This document shows, piece after piece, positions 1 to 9,789 of a stretch of 64,000 bases of DNA. The stretch covers positions 2,828,501 to 2,892,500 of the forward strand of contig NZ_JAHBAG010000001.1 in NCBI RefSeq assembly GCF_020510445.1, read 5' to 3'. The stretch comes from Hydrogenophaga taeniospiralis. Lineage in GTDB: Bacteria > Pseudomonadota > Gammaproteobacteria > Burkholderiales > Burkholderiaceae_C. The notes under the pieces were generated by a model. That model did not search any database. It saw only the letters and a list, made by a program, of their open reading frames with translations, and had not been told where the DNA came from. A program made the translations under genes and the position numbers. Position 1 is the stretch's first letter. The number at the start of each line of letters is the position of its first letter.

Positions 1-355
1 CCGGCGCGGGCGCCCCCAGGTGCAGGGTGAGGCCGCGCAGATTGGCGTGGCACACGTAAACGCCCACCACCGCGCAGCCCGCCAGCAGGAAAGTGAGCAG
101 GTAACCCAGGTTGAGCTGGTAGTTGATGCTCGCGACCAGCAGCAGAAGCAGGGTGAGGGCCAGCATCCAGCCCGGCCGGGTCGGCAGGATGTAGACGTTG
201 CGCTGGGCCAGGACCAGGGTGTCGGTCAGCGGCAGCCGGCTGTGCCACCAGCGTTGCAGTCGCCCACGCAAGGCCCGCAGCGGGTGGCGCCAGCCAGCCG
301 GCACAGCAGCGTTGCCCGGAGCGGCAGCGGGAGGGCGCAGGGCGGCAGGGCTCAT
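1..355 (-). CDS. DUF58 family membrane protein, N-terminal part only
   Basis: The gene runs off the left edge, so only about 118 N-terminal codons are visible. They start MSPAALRPP, continue with a basic stretch, a 'VYILPTRPGW' motif and then two hydrophobic segments (about residues 60-80 and 84-102). This is the usual N-terminus of DUF58 proteins, which are encoded next to MoxR ATPases; a moxR gene lies directly upstream on the same strand. The pair is thought to act in assembly or maturation of envelope or metal-containing complexes, but the exact role is unknown. The DUF58 domain itself lies outside the window. Confidence 0.75.
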   Translation of the reverse strand, partial: MSPAALRPPAAAPGNAAVPAGWRHPLRALRGRLQRWWHSRLPLTDTLVLAQRNVYILPTRPGWMLALTLLLLLVASINYQLNLGYLLTFLLAGCAVVGVYVCHANLRGLTLHLGAPAP

Positions 356-380
356 GCCGGTTCAAAAGGGAACAATCAGC

Positions 381-588
381 CACCCCGTCGGAGCGAAGTG
401 CCCGAACCCAGAAACACCGCGGAACCGGCTTTGCCGGGCCGCATATGTCGATCTCTTGGGAAGGCACTCAAAAGCCAGCCACCCTGCCGGAGCGAAGTGT
501 CCAAACCCAGAAACACCGCGGAACTGGCTTTGCCAGGCCGCTGGTGTTGCCCCCTTGAGGGGGTCGCGCGCAGCGCGGCGGGGGTGGT
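381..588. repeat. Dispersed intergenic repeat, two tandem half-units plus hairpin tail
   Basis: Two imperfect copies (about 385-443 and 487-542) share GGAGCGAAGTG, an AACCCAGAAACACCGCGGAA run and a GCTTTGCC-centred inverted repeat ending in GGCCGC. A CCCCCTTGAGGGGG hairpin and a GC-rich tail follow at about 549-587. The same modules recur in other gaps of this window, so this is a family repeat, not a gene. It separates the moxR stop from the DUF58 start. Confidence 0.75.
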
Positions 589-1521
<933 letters not shown>

Positions 1522-1535
1522 ACCGTAAAACCACC

Positions 1536-2489
1536 ATGAGTCAGGCCACCGGCTTTTTCACACACAAGAATTGTTGGAGACACGAGATGGGCGACGGGCA
1601 CCCCGAATGCCCTCAGCGGCTCGACGCGATCGAAGACCGCCTGCTCATCACCGGACTCGACCACGCGCTGGAGCGCCGCGAGGCGACTCCCGCCTCCATG
1701 GCCGACCTGGAACTGGCCCACGGGCGCATGCACCTGGCGTCGCTGCGCGGCCTCTCCGACGGGCTGCGCGACGAGATCGCCGCTGGCGGCCCGACGCACG
1801 CGCAGGTCGATCCGGACACCTCCATCAACATCCACTCCTGGGACGCGATCCTGGTGGCCGCTGGCGCCGCCATCGATGCCACCGACGCGGTGCTCGCCGG
1901 CGAGCTGCTCAACGCCTTCTGCGCCGTGCGCCCGCCCGGCCACCACGCCACCCGTAACCAGGCCATGGGCTTCTGTTTCGTTAACAACGTGGCGGTGGCC
2001 GCCAAGTACGCGCTGGAGCGCCACGGCCTGAAACGCGTGGCCATCGTCGATTTCGACGTGCACCACGGCAACGGCACCGAGGACATCGTGGCCGGCGACG
2101 AGCGCATCCTCATGTGCAGCTTCTACCAGCACCCGTTCTACCCGGTGTGCGAACACTCCACCGCCAGCAATCTGGTCAACCTGCCGGTGCCGGCCTACAC
2201 CAAGGGCATGGACATCCGCGAGCTGATCGACACGATGTGGCTGCCGCGGCTGGACGCGCACCGGCCCGAGCTGATTTTCATCAGCGCCGGCTTCGACGCC
2301 CACCGCGAAGATGACATGGGCCAGCTCGGCCTGGTGGAGCAGGACTACGCCTGGATCACGCAGCGCATCAAGGAAGTGGCGCAGCGCCACGCCCGGGGCC
2401 GCATCGTCAGTTGCCTCGAAGGCGGCTACGACCTGAGCGCGCTGGCGCGCAGCGTGGAAGCCCACCTGAGGGTTCTTGCCGATGTCTGA
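1536..2489 (+). CDS. Histone deacetylase family protein (acetylpolyamine / acetoin-utilisation amidohydrolase type)
   Basis: A zinc-dependent amidohydrolase of the class II histone-deacetylase fold, 317 residues. Visible active-site motifs are RPPGHHA (about 132-138), DFDVHHGNGT (172-181), SAGFDAHR (about 249-256) and EGGYD near the C-terminus. Bacterial members remove acetyl or similar acyl groups from polyamines or proteins; the substrate here is unknown. The ATG at 1536 begins MSQATGFFTH, the typical start; the longer upstream extension overlaps moxR and looks unrelated. The gene overlaps the start of the enoyl-CoA hydratase gene by 8 bases, so the two are probably co-translated. Confidence 0.9.
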   Translation: MSQATGFFTHKNCWRHEMGDGHPECPQRLDAIEDRLLITGLDHALERREATPASMADLELAHGRMHLASLRGLSDGLRDEIAAGGPTHAQVDPDTSINIHSWDAILVAAGAAIDATDAVLAGELLNAFCAVRPPGHHATRNQAMGFCFVNNVAVAAKYALERHGLKRVAIVDFDVHHGNGTEDIVAGDERILMCSFYQHPFYPVCEHSTASNLVNLPVPAYTKGMDIRELIDTMWLPRLDAHRPELIFISAGFDAHREDDMGQLGLVEQDYAWITQRIKEVAQRHARGRIVSCLEGGYDLSALARSVEAHLRVLADV

Positions 2490-3273
2490 CACCACCCATA
2501 CCCCCCTGCTGTTGACGCACCACGATGCGCGCGGCGTGCACACCCTCACGCTGAACGCGCCGCGCAGCTTCAACGTGCTCTCCGAAGCCATGATGGCCGC
2601 GATGCAGGCCGCGCTGGACGCGGTGGCCGCCGACCCGCAGGCGCGCGCGGTGGTGATCGCCGCCAACGGCCGCGCCTTCTGCGCCGGACACGATCTGAAG
2701 GAAATGAAGGCCCGGCCTGACGTGGCGTACTACCAGGCGTTGTTTGCCACCTGCTCGAAACTGATGATGAGCATCCGCAAACTGGAGGTGCCGGTGATCG
2801 CGCGGGTGCAGGGCCTGGCCACGGCTGCGGGCTGCCAGTTGGTGGCGCAGTGCGATCTGGCGGTGGCCGTGAGCGAGGCCAGTTTCGGCGTGAACGGCAT
2901 CGACGTCGGCCTGTTCTGCGCCACGCCCAGCGTGGCCCTGTCGCGCAACATGCTGCCCAAACAGGCGATGGAGATGCTGCTCACCGGCGATTTCATCTCG
3001 GCCGAGGAAGCGAAAAGCCGGGGACTGGTGAACCGCGTGGTGGCCGCCGACGCGCTCAACGCGGAGCTGGCCACGCTGGTGGATCGCATCGTGGCCAAAC
3101 CGCGCGAGGCCCTGGCCATGGGCAAGGCGCTGTTCTACCGCCAGCTGGAGACCGGCATGGAGTCGGCCTACCAGCTCGCCGGGCAGACCATGGCCTGCAA
3201 CATGGCCCACGAGGTGGCCCAGGAAGGCGTGCAGGCCTTCATCGACAAACGCGCGCCCCGCTGGCGCGCCTGA
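2482..3273 (+). CDS. Enoyl-CoA hydratase/isomerase family protein
   Basis: A crotonase-fold protein of 263 residues. The oxyanion-hole signature AFCAGHDLKEM is clear, as is the second half-site around the SEASFGVNGIDVGLFC stretch. It most resembles the ECHDC3-like group of enoyl-CoA hydratases; substrate unknown. The ATG overlaps the upstream stop region by 8 bases (a TTG two codons earlier is possible), suggesting one transcription unit with the deacetylase-like gene. A C-terminal segment (MACNMAHEVAQEGVQAFIDKR) matches the usual crotonase end, so the gene is complete. Confidence 0.85.
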   Translation: MSDTTHTPLLLTHHDARGVHTLTLNAPRSFNVLSEAMMAAMQAALDAVAADPQARAVVIAANGRAFCAGHDLKEMKARPDVAYYQALFATCSKLMMSIRKLEVPVIARVQGLATAAGCQLVAQCDLAVAVSEASFGVNGIDVGLFCATPSVALSRNMLPKQAMEMLLTGDFISAEEAKSRGLVNRVVAADALNAELATLVDRIVAKPREALAMGKALFYRQLETGMESAYQLAGQTMACNMAHEVAQEGVQAFIDKRAPRWRA

Positions 3274-3295
3274 ACATTTCCCGTTTTCCTGCTTC

Positions 3296-4624
3296 ATGTC
3301 CATTACCGTTTCCACCACCCCCCAGCCCATCGACGACTTCGACCTCTGGATCGCGGGTTTCACCCAGCCCACCGTGCTGATCGAGCTTGGTGCCCTGGCC
3401 CTGTGCATCGCCCTGGCCAGCGGCCTGACCTGGCTGCTGCGCCGCTCGCTGGTCATGCAGGACGAGAAGACCTCCGTGCTGTTTGGCCGGCACCTCGTTG
3501 ACGGGGTGATGTTTCCGCTGCTGCTGCTCACGCTGGGGTACATCGCGCGTGCCCTGCTCACCCAGACGGTGCCGCTGGCGGTGTTCAAGGTGGCCATTCC
3601 GGTGCTGGTCTCGCTGGTGGTGATCCGCGTGGGCGTGAAGGTGCTGCAGGTCGCTTTTGCCAGCGCGCCCTGGGTGAAGGTGCTGGAGCGCACCATCTCC
3701 TGGCTGGCCTGGCTGGCGATGGTCCTGTGGGTCAGCGGCCTGCTGCCGGTGGTCCTCAACGAGCTGGACCAGATCCAGTGGAAGATCGGCGCCTCCACCA
3801 TCAGCCTGCGCACCATGATCGAAGGCGCGCTCACCGCCGGTGCGGTGCTCATCCTCTCGCTGTGGGTGTCCTCCGCCATCGAGCGGCGGTTGTTGCGCAA
3901 GGCGGTCGGCGGAGACCTCTCGCTGCGCAAGGCAGTGAGCAATGCCACGCGTGCGCTGCTCATGTTCCTGGGGCTCATCCTGGCCCTGTCGGCGGTGGGT
4001 ATCGACCTCACGGCGCTCTCGGTGCTGGGCGGCGCCATCGGCGTGGGCATCGGCTTTGGCCTGCAGAAACTGGCGGCCAACTACGTCAGTGGCTTCGTGA
4101 TCCTGGCCGAGCGCAGCATGCGCATCGGCGACAACGTCAAGGTGGATGGCTTCGAGGGGCGCATCACCGACATCAATGCGCGCTACACGGTGATCCGTTC
4201 GACCACGGGCCGCGAGTCCATCGTGCCCAACGAGATCCTGATCACCAACCGGGTGGAGAACCTGTCCCTGGCCGACGGCCGCCTGTGGCAGTCGACGGTG
4301 GTGTCGGTGGCCTACAACAGCGATGTGGAGCTGGTCTCGCGCCTGCTGATGGAGTCCGCCATGGCCCACCAGCGCGTGCTGATCGAACCGGCGCCTTCGG
4401 TGGCGCTGTCGGCCTTCGGCGCTGACGGGCTGGAGTTCACGCTGGGCTACTGGATCGCGGACCCCGAAAACGGCACGCTCAATATCCGCTCGCTGATCAA
4501 CCGCAGCGTTCTGCAGGCGCTGCGCGCCCACCGCATCGAAATCCCGTACCCGCAGCGCGTGCTGCACATCCAGCCGCGGGCTGCGGCGGAGGTGGCGCCC
4601 ATCCCGCCCGCTAGCGACTCATGA
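3296..4624 (+). CDS. MscS-family small-conductance mechanosensitive channel
   Basis: A 442-residue inner-membrane channel protein that would release solutes on hypo-osmotic shock. Several hydrophobic helices fill the first 250 residues. The pore-helix region GVGIGFGLQKLAANYVSGFVI, rich in Gly and Ala, is followed by the MscS beta domain (RIGDNVKVDGFEGRITDINARYTVIR) and a cytoplasmic alpha/beta domain ending RIEIPYPQRVLHI. It has more N-terminal helices than E. coli MscS (286 residues). Its 3' end overlaps the converging TRAP gene by 14 bases. Confidence 0.9.
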   Translation: MSITVSTTPQPIDDFDLWIAGFTQPTVLIELGALALCIALASGLTWLLRRSLVMQDEKTSVLFGRHLVDGVMFPLLLLTLGYIARALLTQTVPLAVFKVAIPVLVSLVVIRVGVKVLQVAFASAPWVKVLERTISWLAWLAMVLWVSGLLPVVLNELDQIQWKIGASTISLRTMIEGALTAGAVLILSLWVSSAIERRLLRKAVGGDLSLRKAVSNATRALLMFLGLILALSAVGIDLTALSVLGGAIGVGIGFGLQKLAANYVSGFVILAERSMRIGDNVKVDGFEGRITDINARYTVIRSTTGRESIVPNEILITNRVENLSLADGRLWQSTVVSVAYNSDVELVSRLLMESAMAHQRVLIEPAPSVALSAFGADGLEFTLGYWIADPENGTLNIRSLINRSVLQALRAHRIEIPYPQRVLHIQPRAAAEVAPIPPASDS

Positions 4625-5906
4625 AGCCGGGCAGCCACAAGGCGATGGCCGGGAACGCGATCAGGATGCCCAGCCGCACCACGTCGGCCATCACGAAGGG
4701 CCACACGCCCTGAAAGATGCTGCGCAACCGAACGCCCGGCAGCAGCGAGTTGATGACGAACAGGTTCATGCCCACCGGTGGCGAGATCATGCCGATCTCC
4801 ACGATGGTGACGATCAGGATGCCGAACCACACGGGATCAAAGCCGAGCGCGGTGATCACCGGGTAGAACACCGGGATGGTCAGCAACACCATGGACAGCT
4901 CTTCCATGGCCAGGCCCAACACGATGTAGATGGCCATCATCACGATCACCACCATGATGGGGTTCGGGCTGAATTGCACGATGAAATCGCGCAGATCGCC
5001 GGGCATGCTGGTGAAGTTGACGAAGTTGCTGAAGATCATGGCACCGATCAGGATGGTGAACAGCATGGCGGTGGTGCGGGTACTTTCCACCAGGATTTCC
5101 AGCACCTCGCGCGGGCTCAGCGTGCCACGCAGCAGGGCGAACAGGAAGGCGCCCGAGGCGCCGATGCCCGCGCCTTCGGTGGCGGTGAACACGCCACCAT
5201 AGATGCCGCCGATGACCAGCCCGAACAGCACCGCCACACCCCAGATGCCGCTCAGCGCCTTGAGACGCTGGCTCCAGGTGCTGCGTTCGGCACGCGGACC
5301 GGCCGATGGATCGCGCCACGTGATGAACACCACGGCCAGGCAAAGACAGACGATGGCCAGGATGCCCGGAAGGATGCCCGCCACGAACAGCTTGCCGATG
5401 TCGGTCTCGGTGATGATCCCGTAGATCACCATGATGGTGGACGGCGGGATCATGATGCCCAGCGTGCCACCGGCCGCGATGGCGCCCGTGCTCAGCGAGT
5501 CCTTGTAGCCGTGCGCCTTCATCTCCGGATAGGCCACGCGTGTCATGGTGGCCGCCGTGGCGATGGACGAGCCACAGATGGCCCCGAAGCCGCCCGAGGC
5601 AATGATGCTCGCCATGGCCAGGCCGCCGCGTTTGTGGCCCACAAAGGAGTTGGCGGCCGAATACAGTTCGCGCGCCATGCCGGCTCGGGCCACGAAGTTG
5701 CCCATCAGGATGAACAGCGGGATCACCGAGAGCACGTAGTGAAAGCCGGTTTCGAAAATCACCTGGCTGGTGCTGGCGAAGGCGGGTTGCCAGCCGCGCA
5801 GGATACCCAGCCCGGCCAGACCCACGATGGACATGGAGATGGCCAACGGAATGCGCGCCAGCGCGAGCATGAAAACAGCGATGAACCCCAGTCCGGCTTC
5901 GATCAT
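4611..5906 (-). CDS. TRAP transporter large permease (DctM type)
   Basis: The 431-residue membrane subunit of a tripartite ATP-independent periplasmic transporter, using an ion gradient to import an organic acid or related solute. About 12 hydrophobic segments are visible, with the family motifs GSSIATAATM, the GGTLGIMIPPST stretch and SPPVGMN. It starts with a 4-base overlap on the small permease gene, so the two are translationally coupled. Its 3' end overlaps the convergent mscS-like gene by 14 bases. The substrate cannot be read from the sequence. Confidence 0.9.
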   Translation of the reverse strand: MIEAGLGFIAVFMLALARIPLAISMSIVGLAGLGILRGWQPAFASTSQVIFETGFHYVLSVIPLFILMGNFVARAGMARELYSAANSFVGHKRGGLAMASIIASGGFGAICGSSIATAATMTRVAYPEMKAHGYKDSLSTGAIAAGGTLGIMIPPSTIMVIYGIITETDIGKLFVAGILPGILAIVCLCLAVVFITWRDPSAGPRAERSTWSQRLKALSGIWGVAVLFGLVIGGIYGGVFTATEGAGIGASGAFLFALLRGTLSPREVLEILVESTRTTAMLFTILIGAMIFSNFVNFTSMPGDLRDFIVQFSPNPIMVVIVMMAIYIVLGLAMEELSMVLLTIPVFYPVITALGFDPVWFGILIVTIVEIGMISPPVGMNLFVINSLLPGVRLRSIFQGVWPFVMADVVRLGILIAFPAIALWLPGFMSR

Positions 5907-6406
5907 GTGGCCGCTCCCGGGTGGCCGCCGGCACTTTCGCGGACATGAGGCGCGAACACGAACACCAGATGGATCAGGGCGGTGACCACCAACAATCCGG
6001 CCATCAGCCAGGCCACGGGCGCAATTGACAGCTGAAGGTGCACCGTGGTGTCACCGTACTCCTCGAAACGCTCGGCGCGCATGGCCATGAGCCGTCCCAG
6101 GAAGCCGAAGGCTCCGGCACACACCAGGTTGACCAGACGGGCCTGCACCGATCGCAGCCATTCGGGGATGTAGCCATCAAAGGAGTCGAACACCACGTGT
6201 TCGTTGCGCCACGACACCAGGGGCAGCGCGGCAAAGATCACGATCACCATCAGCACTTCGGTGATCTCCAGCCCGCCCGGGACCGAGTGGTCAAAGAACT
6301 TGCGCCCAATCACGTCCACGAGGGTGAGCCACATCAGGGAAAAGAGCGCCATGGCGGCCATGATGCCGGTGGACCAGTACAGCAACCGGTCGAGTTTTTT
6401 CAGCAT
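5903..6406 (-). CDS. TRAP transporter small permease (DctQ type)
   Basis: A 167-residue protein with four hydrophobic segments (about 15-35, 48-65, 90-110 and 130-152), the normal size and layout for a DctQ subunit. 'TLVDVIGRKFFDHSVPGGLEITEVLMV' is typical of the family. It forms the membrane complex with the adjacent DctM subunit and overlaps it by 4 bases. The solute-binding gene lies 104 bases upstream on the same strand. Confidence 0.88.
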   Translation of the reverse strand: MLKKLDRLLYWSTGIMAAMALFSLMWLTLVDVIGRKFFDHSVPGGLEITEVLMVIVIFAALPLVSWRNEHVVFDSFDGYIPEWLRSVQARLVNLVCAGAFGFLGRLMAMRAERFEEYGDTTVHLQLSIAPVAWLMAGLLVVTALIHLVFVFAPHVRESAGGHPGAAT

Positions 6407-6510
6407 GTCGTGCTTTCAGGATGTAAAGAAGCCGATGGGTGACAGCTCGGGCTGTCGGTCCCATCGGCCTGCAGATGCGAGCCAATGCAAGAAACGTGCT
6501 CGACGTCTGT

Positions 6511-7524
6511 CTATTTCGCCTTGGCGATTTCGGCGCGGAACTCGGCCAGCACGCCCTTGGGGTTCTTCAGCCCCTTGACCTGCGCGGCGGCGGCCCACTT
6601 GGTTTCCAGGTAGTCCTGCTTGTCCATGACCGCCTTCACGAACGCCTTGTCGGCGGCGACGCGGGTCACCCCCATGGACTTCTGCATGTCGCGGCTGGCC
6701 GCATCCACCTTGTCCCAACCCTCGCCGAACATGCGCGCGGCGACTTCGCCGGAGAGTTTGTCCACCACGGCCTTGTCCTGCGGCGACAGGCCCTTGTACT
6801 TGTCCTCGTTCATCATGAACACGAAGCTGGTGTTGTACAGACCGCCAGGGAAGGTGGTGGCGTGTTTGACCATGCCGAGCTTGAACGACGCCACGGATTC
6901 GTCGGGGAAAAAGGTGCCGTCCATCACACCGGTGGAAAGCAGCTCGAAAGACTCGGGCGCCGGCTTGAGCGTGGTGTTCCAGCCCATGGCTTTGGAGAGC
7001 TCGTTGATGTTGCCCCCGCCAATGCGGAACTTCAGCGTGGCCGCGTCAGCGGCCGAGGCCACCGGCTTCTTGCTGTTGAAGATGATGCCGGGGCCGTGCG
7101 TGAACACCGCCAGCGCCTTCACACCGCGGTGCTCGCCCAGCGGCGCGAAGTATTTGCTGTAGATGCGCTGGTAGGCCACCGAAGTCGCCACCGAGCTGTC
7201 GCCCAGGAACGGAAACTCGGCCACCTGGGTGTTGATGAAACGGCCCGGCGTGTAGCCGTCCACGGTGTAGGAGATGTCGGCCAGACCGTCGCGCACCGCG
7301 TCAAACGTGCCGGGAGGCGCGGCCACGCTCTTGGGCAGGATGTTGCACTTCATGCGGCCCGCGCTTTCCTTCTCCAGCAGATCGCACCAGTTCTTCTGCA
7401 CCGTGCTCAGCGTGTGCGTGGGAGGCAACCAGCTGGAGACGGTGAAGACGGTCTGGGCAGACGCGAGCCCGCTGGTCAGTACCGTGGTGGACAGGGCGGC
7501 GGCGAACAGGTGGCGAAGTTTCAT
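6511..7524 (-). CDS. TRAP transporter periplasmic solute-binding protein (DctP type)
   Basis: A 337-residue secreted binding protein. A signal peptide covers about residues 1-23 (MKLRHLF, hydrophobic core, cleavage after GLASA). The mature protein has the DctP fold, including an Arg in 'LKFRIGGGNINELSKAMG', where the family's conserved Arg binds a carboxylate. It is the first gene of the TRAP operon, followed by dctQ and dctM. No regulator gene is adjacent. It shares a 369-base divergent region with etfB. Confidence 0.9.
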   Translation of the reverse strand: MKLRHLFAAALSTTVLTSGLASAQTVFTVSSWLPPTHTLSTVQKNWCDLLEKESAGRMKCNILPKSVAAPPGTFDAVRDGLADISYTVDGYTPGRFINTQVAEFPFLGDSSVATSVAYQRIYSKYFAPLGEHRGVKALAVFTHGPGIIFNSKKPVASAADAATLKFRIGGGNINELSKAMGWNTTLKPAPESFELLSTGVMDGTFFPDESVASFKLGMVKHATTFPGGLYNTSFVFMMNEDKYKGLSPQDKAVVDKLSGEVAARMFGEGWDKVDAASRDMQKSMGVTRVAADKAFVKAVMDKQDYLETKWAAAAQVKGLKNPKGVLAEFRAEIAKAK

Positions 7525-7592
7525 GCAGGGTCTCCGATGATCGGCGGGGCGGTGGAACGAGCGTGCGGGACGTCCATAGAATGGTCCGATTC

Positions 7593-7620
7593 AATATAGG
7601 CGAAGACCCCGGCGCTCCAA
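7593..7620 (-). promoter_or_regulatory. Candidate promoter of the TRAP operon
   Basis: Read leftward, TTGGAG (7615-7620) and TATATT (7593-7598) are separated by 16 bases, about 70 bases before the dctP start codon. The match is fair, and no experiment is implied. Confidence 0.4.
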
Positions 7621-7636
7621 CTCCAGACTTACCCGA

Positions 7637-7662
7637 ATTAGCCGACCGAATGGTTGGTTAAT
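7637..7662. promoter_or_regulatory. Imperfect palindrome, probable operator
   Basis: Arms ATTAGCCGACC and GGTTGGTTAAT are separated by four bases; 9 of 11 positions pair. It lies just upstream of the leftward TRAP promoter candidate and 45 bases upstream of a rightward one, so a bound regulator could affect both. The half-site resembles those of TetR-type regulators of acyl-CoA metabolism, but that assignment is only a guess. Confidence 0.45.
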
Positions 7663-7706
7663 GTGTTCCGAAGCCACCGTTTTGAACCTGCGAAGACCAA
7701 GGGGCT

Positions 7707-7734
7707 TTGTGTCGCGCCAGCGTTCCCCTATAAT
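7707..7734 (+). promoter_or_regulatory. Candidate distal etfB promoter
   Basis: TTGTGT and a perfect TATAAT are separated by 16 bases, about 160 bases before the etfB start. Confidence 0.4.
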
Positions 7735-7802
7735 CCTGAAAAAGCACGACCGTTCGTTTTTTGGTGCTGACGCATGGGCGGCACCGGCGGGCGGTTCCTT
7801 CC

Positions 7803-7830
7803 TTGCCCATACAAGGGGGCGTCATACAAT
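7803..7830 (+). promoter_or_regulatory. Candidate proximal etfB promoter
   Basis: TTGCCC and TACAAT are separated by 16 bases. The expected transcription start falls next to the 22-base palindrome at 7836, so a protein bound there would block or adjust this promoter. Confidence 0.4.
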
Positions 7831-7835
7831 CTCTG

Positions 7836-7857
7836 GAATTGACGTGCACGTCAATTC
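7836..7857. promoter_or_regulatory. Perfect 22-base palindrome upstream of etfB
   Basis: The half-site is GAATTGACGTG, repeated perfectly in inverted form around the centre, 36 bases before the etfB start codon. ACGT half-sites of this kind are reported for MerR-type LiuR regulators of branched-chain and fatty-acid breakdown; that link is from memory and unproven. No such regulator gene lies in the window. Confidence 0.6.
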
Positions 7858-7893
7858 GGACCCTGTTTTCACAACCATCTGGAGCAACCCAAC

Positions 7894-8643
7894 ATGAAGG
7901 TCATCGTCCCCGTCAAACGCGTGGTGGATTACAACGTCAAGGTGCGCGTCAAGAGCGACGGTACGGGCGTGGACATCGCCAACGTCAAGATGAGCATGAA
8001 CCCGTTTGACGAGATCGCGGTGGAAGAAGCCGTGCGCCTGAAGGAGAAGGGCGTCGTCACCGAAGTCATCGCCGTCTCCTGCGGCGTGACCCAGTGCCAG
8101 GAAACCCTGCGCACCGCCATGGCCATCGGCGCGGACCGCGCCATCCTGGTGGAAACCGCCGAAGAACTGCAGCCCCTGGCCGTGGCCAAGCTGCTCAAGG
8201 CCCTGGTGGACAAGGAACAGCCCGGCCTCGTGATCCTGGGCAAGCAGGCCATCGACGACGACTGCAACCAGACCGGCCAGATGCTCGCCGCCCTGGCGGA
8301 CCTGCCGCAAGGCACTTTCGCCAGCAAGGTCGAGGTGGTCGACGGCAAGGTGAACGTGACCCGTGAAGTCGACGGCGGTCTGGAAACCCTGAGCCTGTCG
8401 CTGCCGGCCATCGTCACCACCGACCTGCGCCTGAACGAGCCGCGCTACGTGACCCTGCCCAACATCATGAAGGCCAAGAAGAAGCAGATGGACATCGTCA
8501 AGCCCGAAGACCTCGGCGTGGACGTGAGCCCGCGCATCAAGACCTTGAAGGTCAGCGAGCCGCCCAAGCGCGGTGCGGGCATCAAGGTGCCGGATGTGGC
8601 GACCTTGGTCGAGAAGCTGAAAAACGAGGCGAAGGTGATTTGA
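7894..8643 (+). CDS. etfB: Electron transfer flavoprotein beta subunit
   Basis: The 249-residue beta subunit of the electron-transfer flavoprotein, which with EtfA accepts electrons from acyl-CoA dehydrogenases and passes them to ETF:ubiquinone oxidoreductase. The protein starts [16 protein letters not shown] and contains the AMP-binding and signature region ([21 protein letters not shown], then the [16 protein letters not shown] segment). Full length. etfA follows on the same strand after a repeat-containing 148-base gap, and an acyl-CoA dehydrogenase gene follows that. Confidence 0.97.
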   Translation: MKVIVPVKRVVDYNVKVRVKSDGTGVDIANVKMSMNPFDEIAVEEAVRLKEKGVVTEVIAVSCGVTQCQETLRTAMAIGADRAILVETAEELQPLAVAKLLKALVDKEQPGLVILGKQAIDDDCNQTGQMLAALADLPQGTFASKVEVVDGKVNVTREVDGGLETLSLSLPAIVTTDLRLNEPRYVTLPNIMKAKKKQMDIVKPEDLGVDVSPRIKTLKVSEPPKRGAGIKVPDVATLVEKLKNEAKVI

Positions 8644-8745
8644 CCCCCCGCGCCGCGGGACCGGCCCCCCCGCGCCGCCTGCGGCGTCACCCCCCAGGGG
8701 GCGCGCCTGGTGGCCCGGCAAAGCCGGTTCCACGGGCGCCTGGAA
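8644..8745. repeat. Dispersed intergenic repeat between etfB and etfA
   Basis: CG-rich tail, CCCCCCAGGGGG-type hairpin and GCCCGGCAAAGCCGGTTCC core, in the opposite orientation to the copies near 400 and 9800. It interrupts an otherwise tight etfBA pair. Confidence 0.7.
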
Positions 8746-8791
8746 AAAGACACCTCATTTGATCCGTATCTGGTTTTAAGGAATTCAAGTC

Positions 8792-9724
8792 ATGACCGCA
8801 CTCGTCATTGCCGAACACGACAACGCCACCATCAAGGGCGCCACGCTCAACACCGTCGCCGCCGCCGCCCAGTGCGGGGGTGAGGTGCACGTGCTGATCG
8901 CCGGCCACAACGCCGGCCCGGCCGCCGCTGCCGCTGCCCAGATCGCCGGCGTGTCCAAAGTCATCCACGCCGACGCCGAGTACCTCGCGCACGGCCTGGC
9001 TGAGAACATGGCCGCCCAGGTGCTGGCCATCGCCGGCAACTACAGCCACATCCTGTTCCCCGCCACCGCCAGCGGCAAGAACATCGCCCCGCGCGTGGCC
9101 GCCAAGCTCGACGTGGGCCAGATCAGCGACATCACCAAGGTGATCGCCGCCGACACGTTTGAGCGTCCGATCTACGCCGGCAACGCGATTGCCACCGTGC
9201 AGAGCGGCGACGCCACCAAGGTCATCACGGTGCGCACCACCGGCTTCGACCCGGCCGCCGCCACCGGTGGATCGGCCGCCGCGGAAACCCTGGCAGCCCA
9301 GGCCGACAGCGGCAAGAGCACGTTCCTGGGCAGCGAAATCGCCAAGAGCGACCGCCCCGAACTCACCGCCGCCAAGATCATCGTCTCGGGTGGCCGGGCG
9401 CTGGGCAGCGCCGAGAAGTTCAACGAAGTCATGACCCCGCTGGCCGACAAGCTCGGTGCCGCCCTGGGCGCGAGCCGTGCCGCGGTGGACGCGGGCTACG
9501 CCCCGAACGACTGGCAGGTCGGTCAGACCGGCAAGATCGTCGCGCCCCAGCTGTACGTGGCCTGCGGCATCTCGGGTGCGATCCAGCACCTGGCCGGCAT
9601 GAAGGATTCCAAGGTGATCGTGGCGATCAACAAGGACCCCGAGGCCCCGATCTTCTCGGTGGCCGACTACGGCCTGGAGGCCGATCTGTTCGAGGCCGTG
9701 CCCGAGCTGATCAAGGCGCTGTAA
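8792..9724 (+). CDS. etfA: Electron transfer flavoprotein alpha subunit
   Basis: The 310-residue FAD-carrying subunit of ETF. The C-terminal FAD-binding domain is evident from [13 protein letters not shown] (about 193-205) and the [20 protein letters not shown] run (about 239-258). The N-terminal domain starts [11 protein letters not shown], as is usual in betaproteobacteria. It works with EtfB in the cytoplasm as electron acceptor for the acyl-CoA dehydrogenase encoded next. The ATG at 8792 follows a GGAATTC-containing leader. Confidence 0.97.
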   Translation: MTALVIAEHDNATIKGATLNTVAAAAQCGGEVHVLIAGHNAGPAAAAAAQIAGVSKVIHADAEYLAHGLAENMAAQVLAIAGNYSHILFPATASGKNIAPRVAAKLDVGQISDITKVIAADTFERPIYAGNAIATVQSGDATKVITVRTTGFDPAAATGGSAAAETLAAQADSGKSTFLGSEIAKSDRPELTAAKIIVSGGRALGSAEKFNEVMTPLADKLGAALGASRAAVDAGYAPNDWQVGQTGKIVAPQLYVACGISGAIQHLAGMKDSKVIVAINKDPEAPIFSVADYGLEADLFEAVPELIKAL

Positions 9725-9789
9725 GCCTGAACGGACTTCCACGCTGTCATCGAGGCAGCAACTTCACAAGAGCGACAACGCCATCCAGC

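Larger units (their letters stand above)
7525..7893. promoter_or_regulatory. Divergent regulatory region between TRAP operon and etfBA
   Basis: This 369-base gap holds no convincing gene. It contains a leftward promoter candidate near the TRAP side, two rightward promoter candidates, and two palindromes listed separately. It has more A/T-rich stretches than the flanking coding DNA, as expected for control DNA. Confidence 0.6.

Noticed and set aside
381..588. Small gene of 76 codons on the minus strand
   Set aside because: It is made of the dispersed repeat; its protein repeats the same segment twice.
7658..7897. Short frames in the TRAP/etf divergent region
   Set aside because: They overlap promoters and palindromes, have no ribosome site and no recognisable protein.
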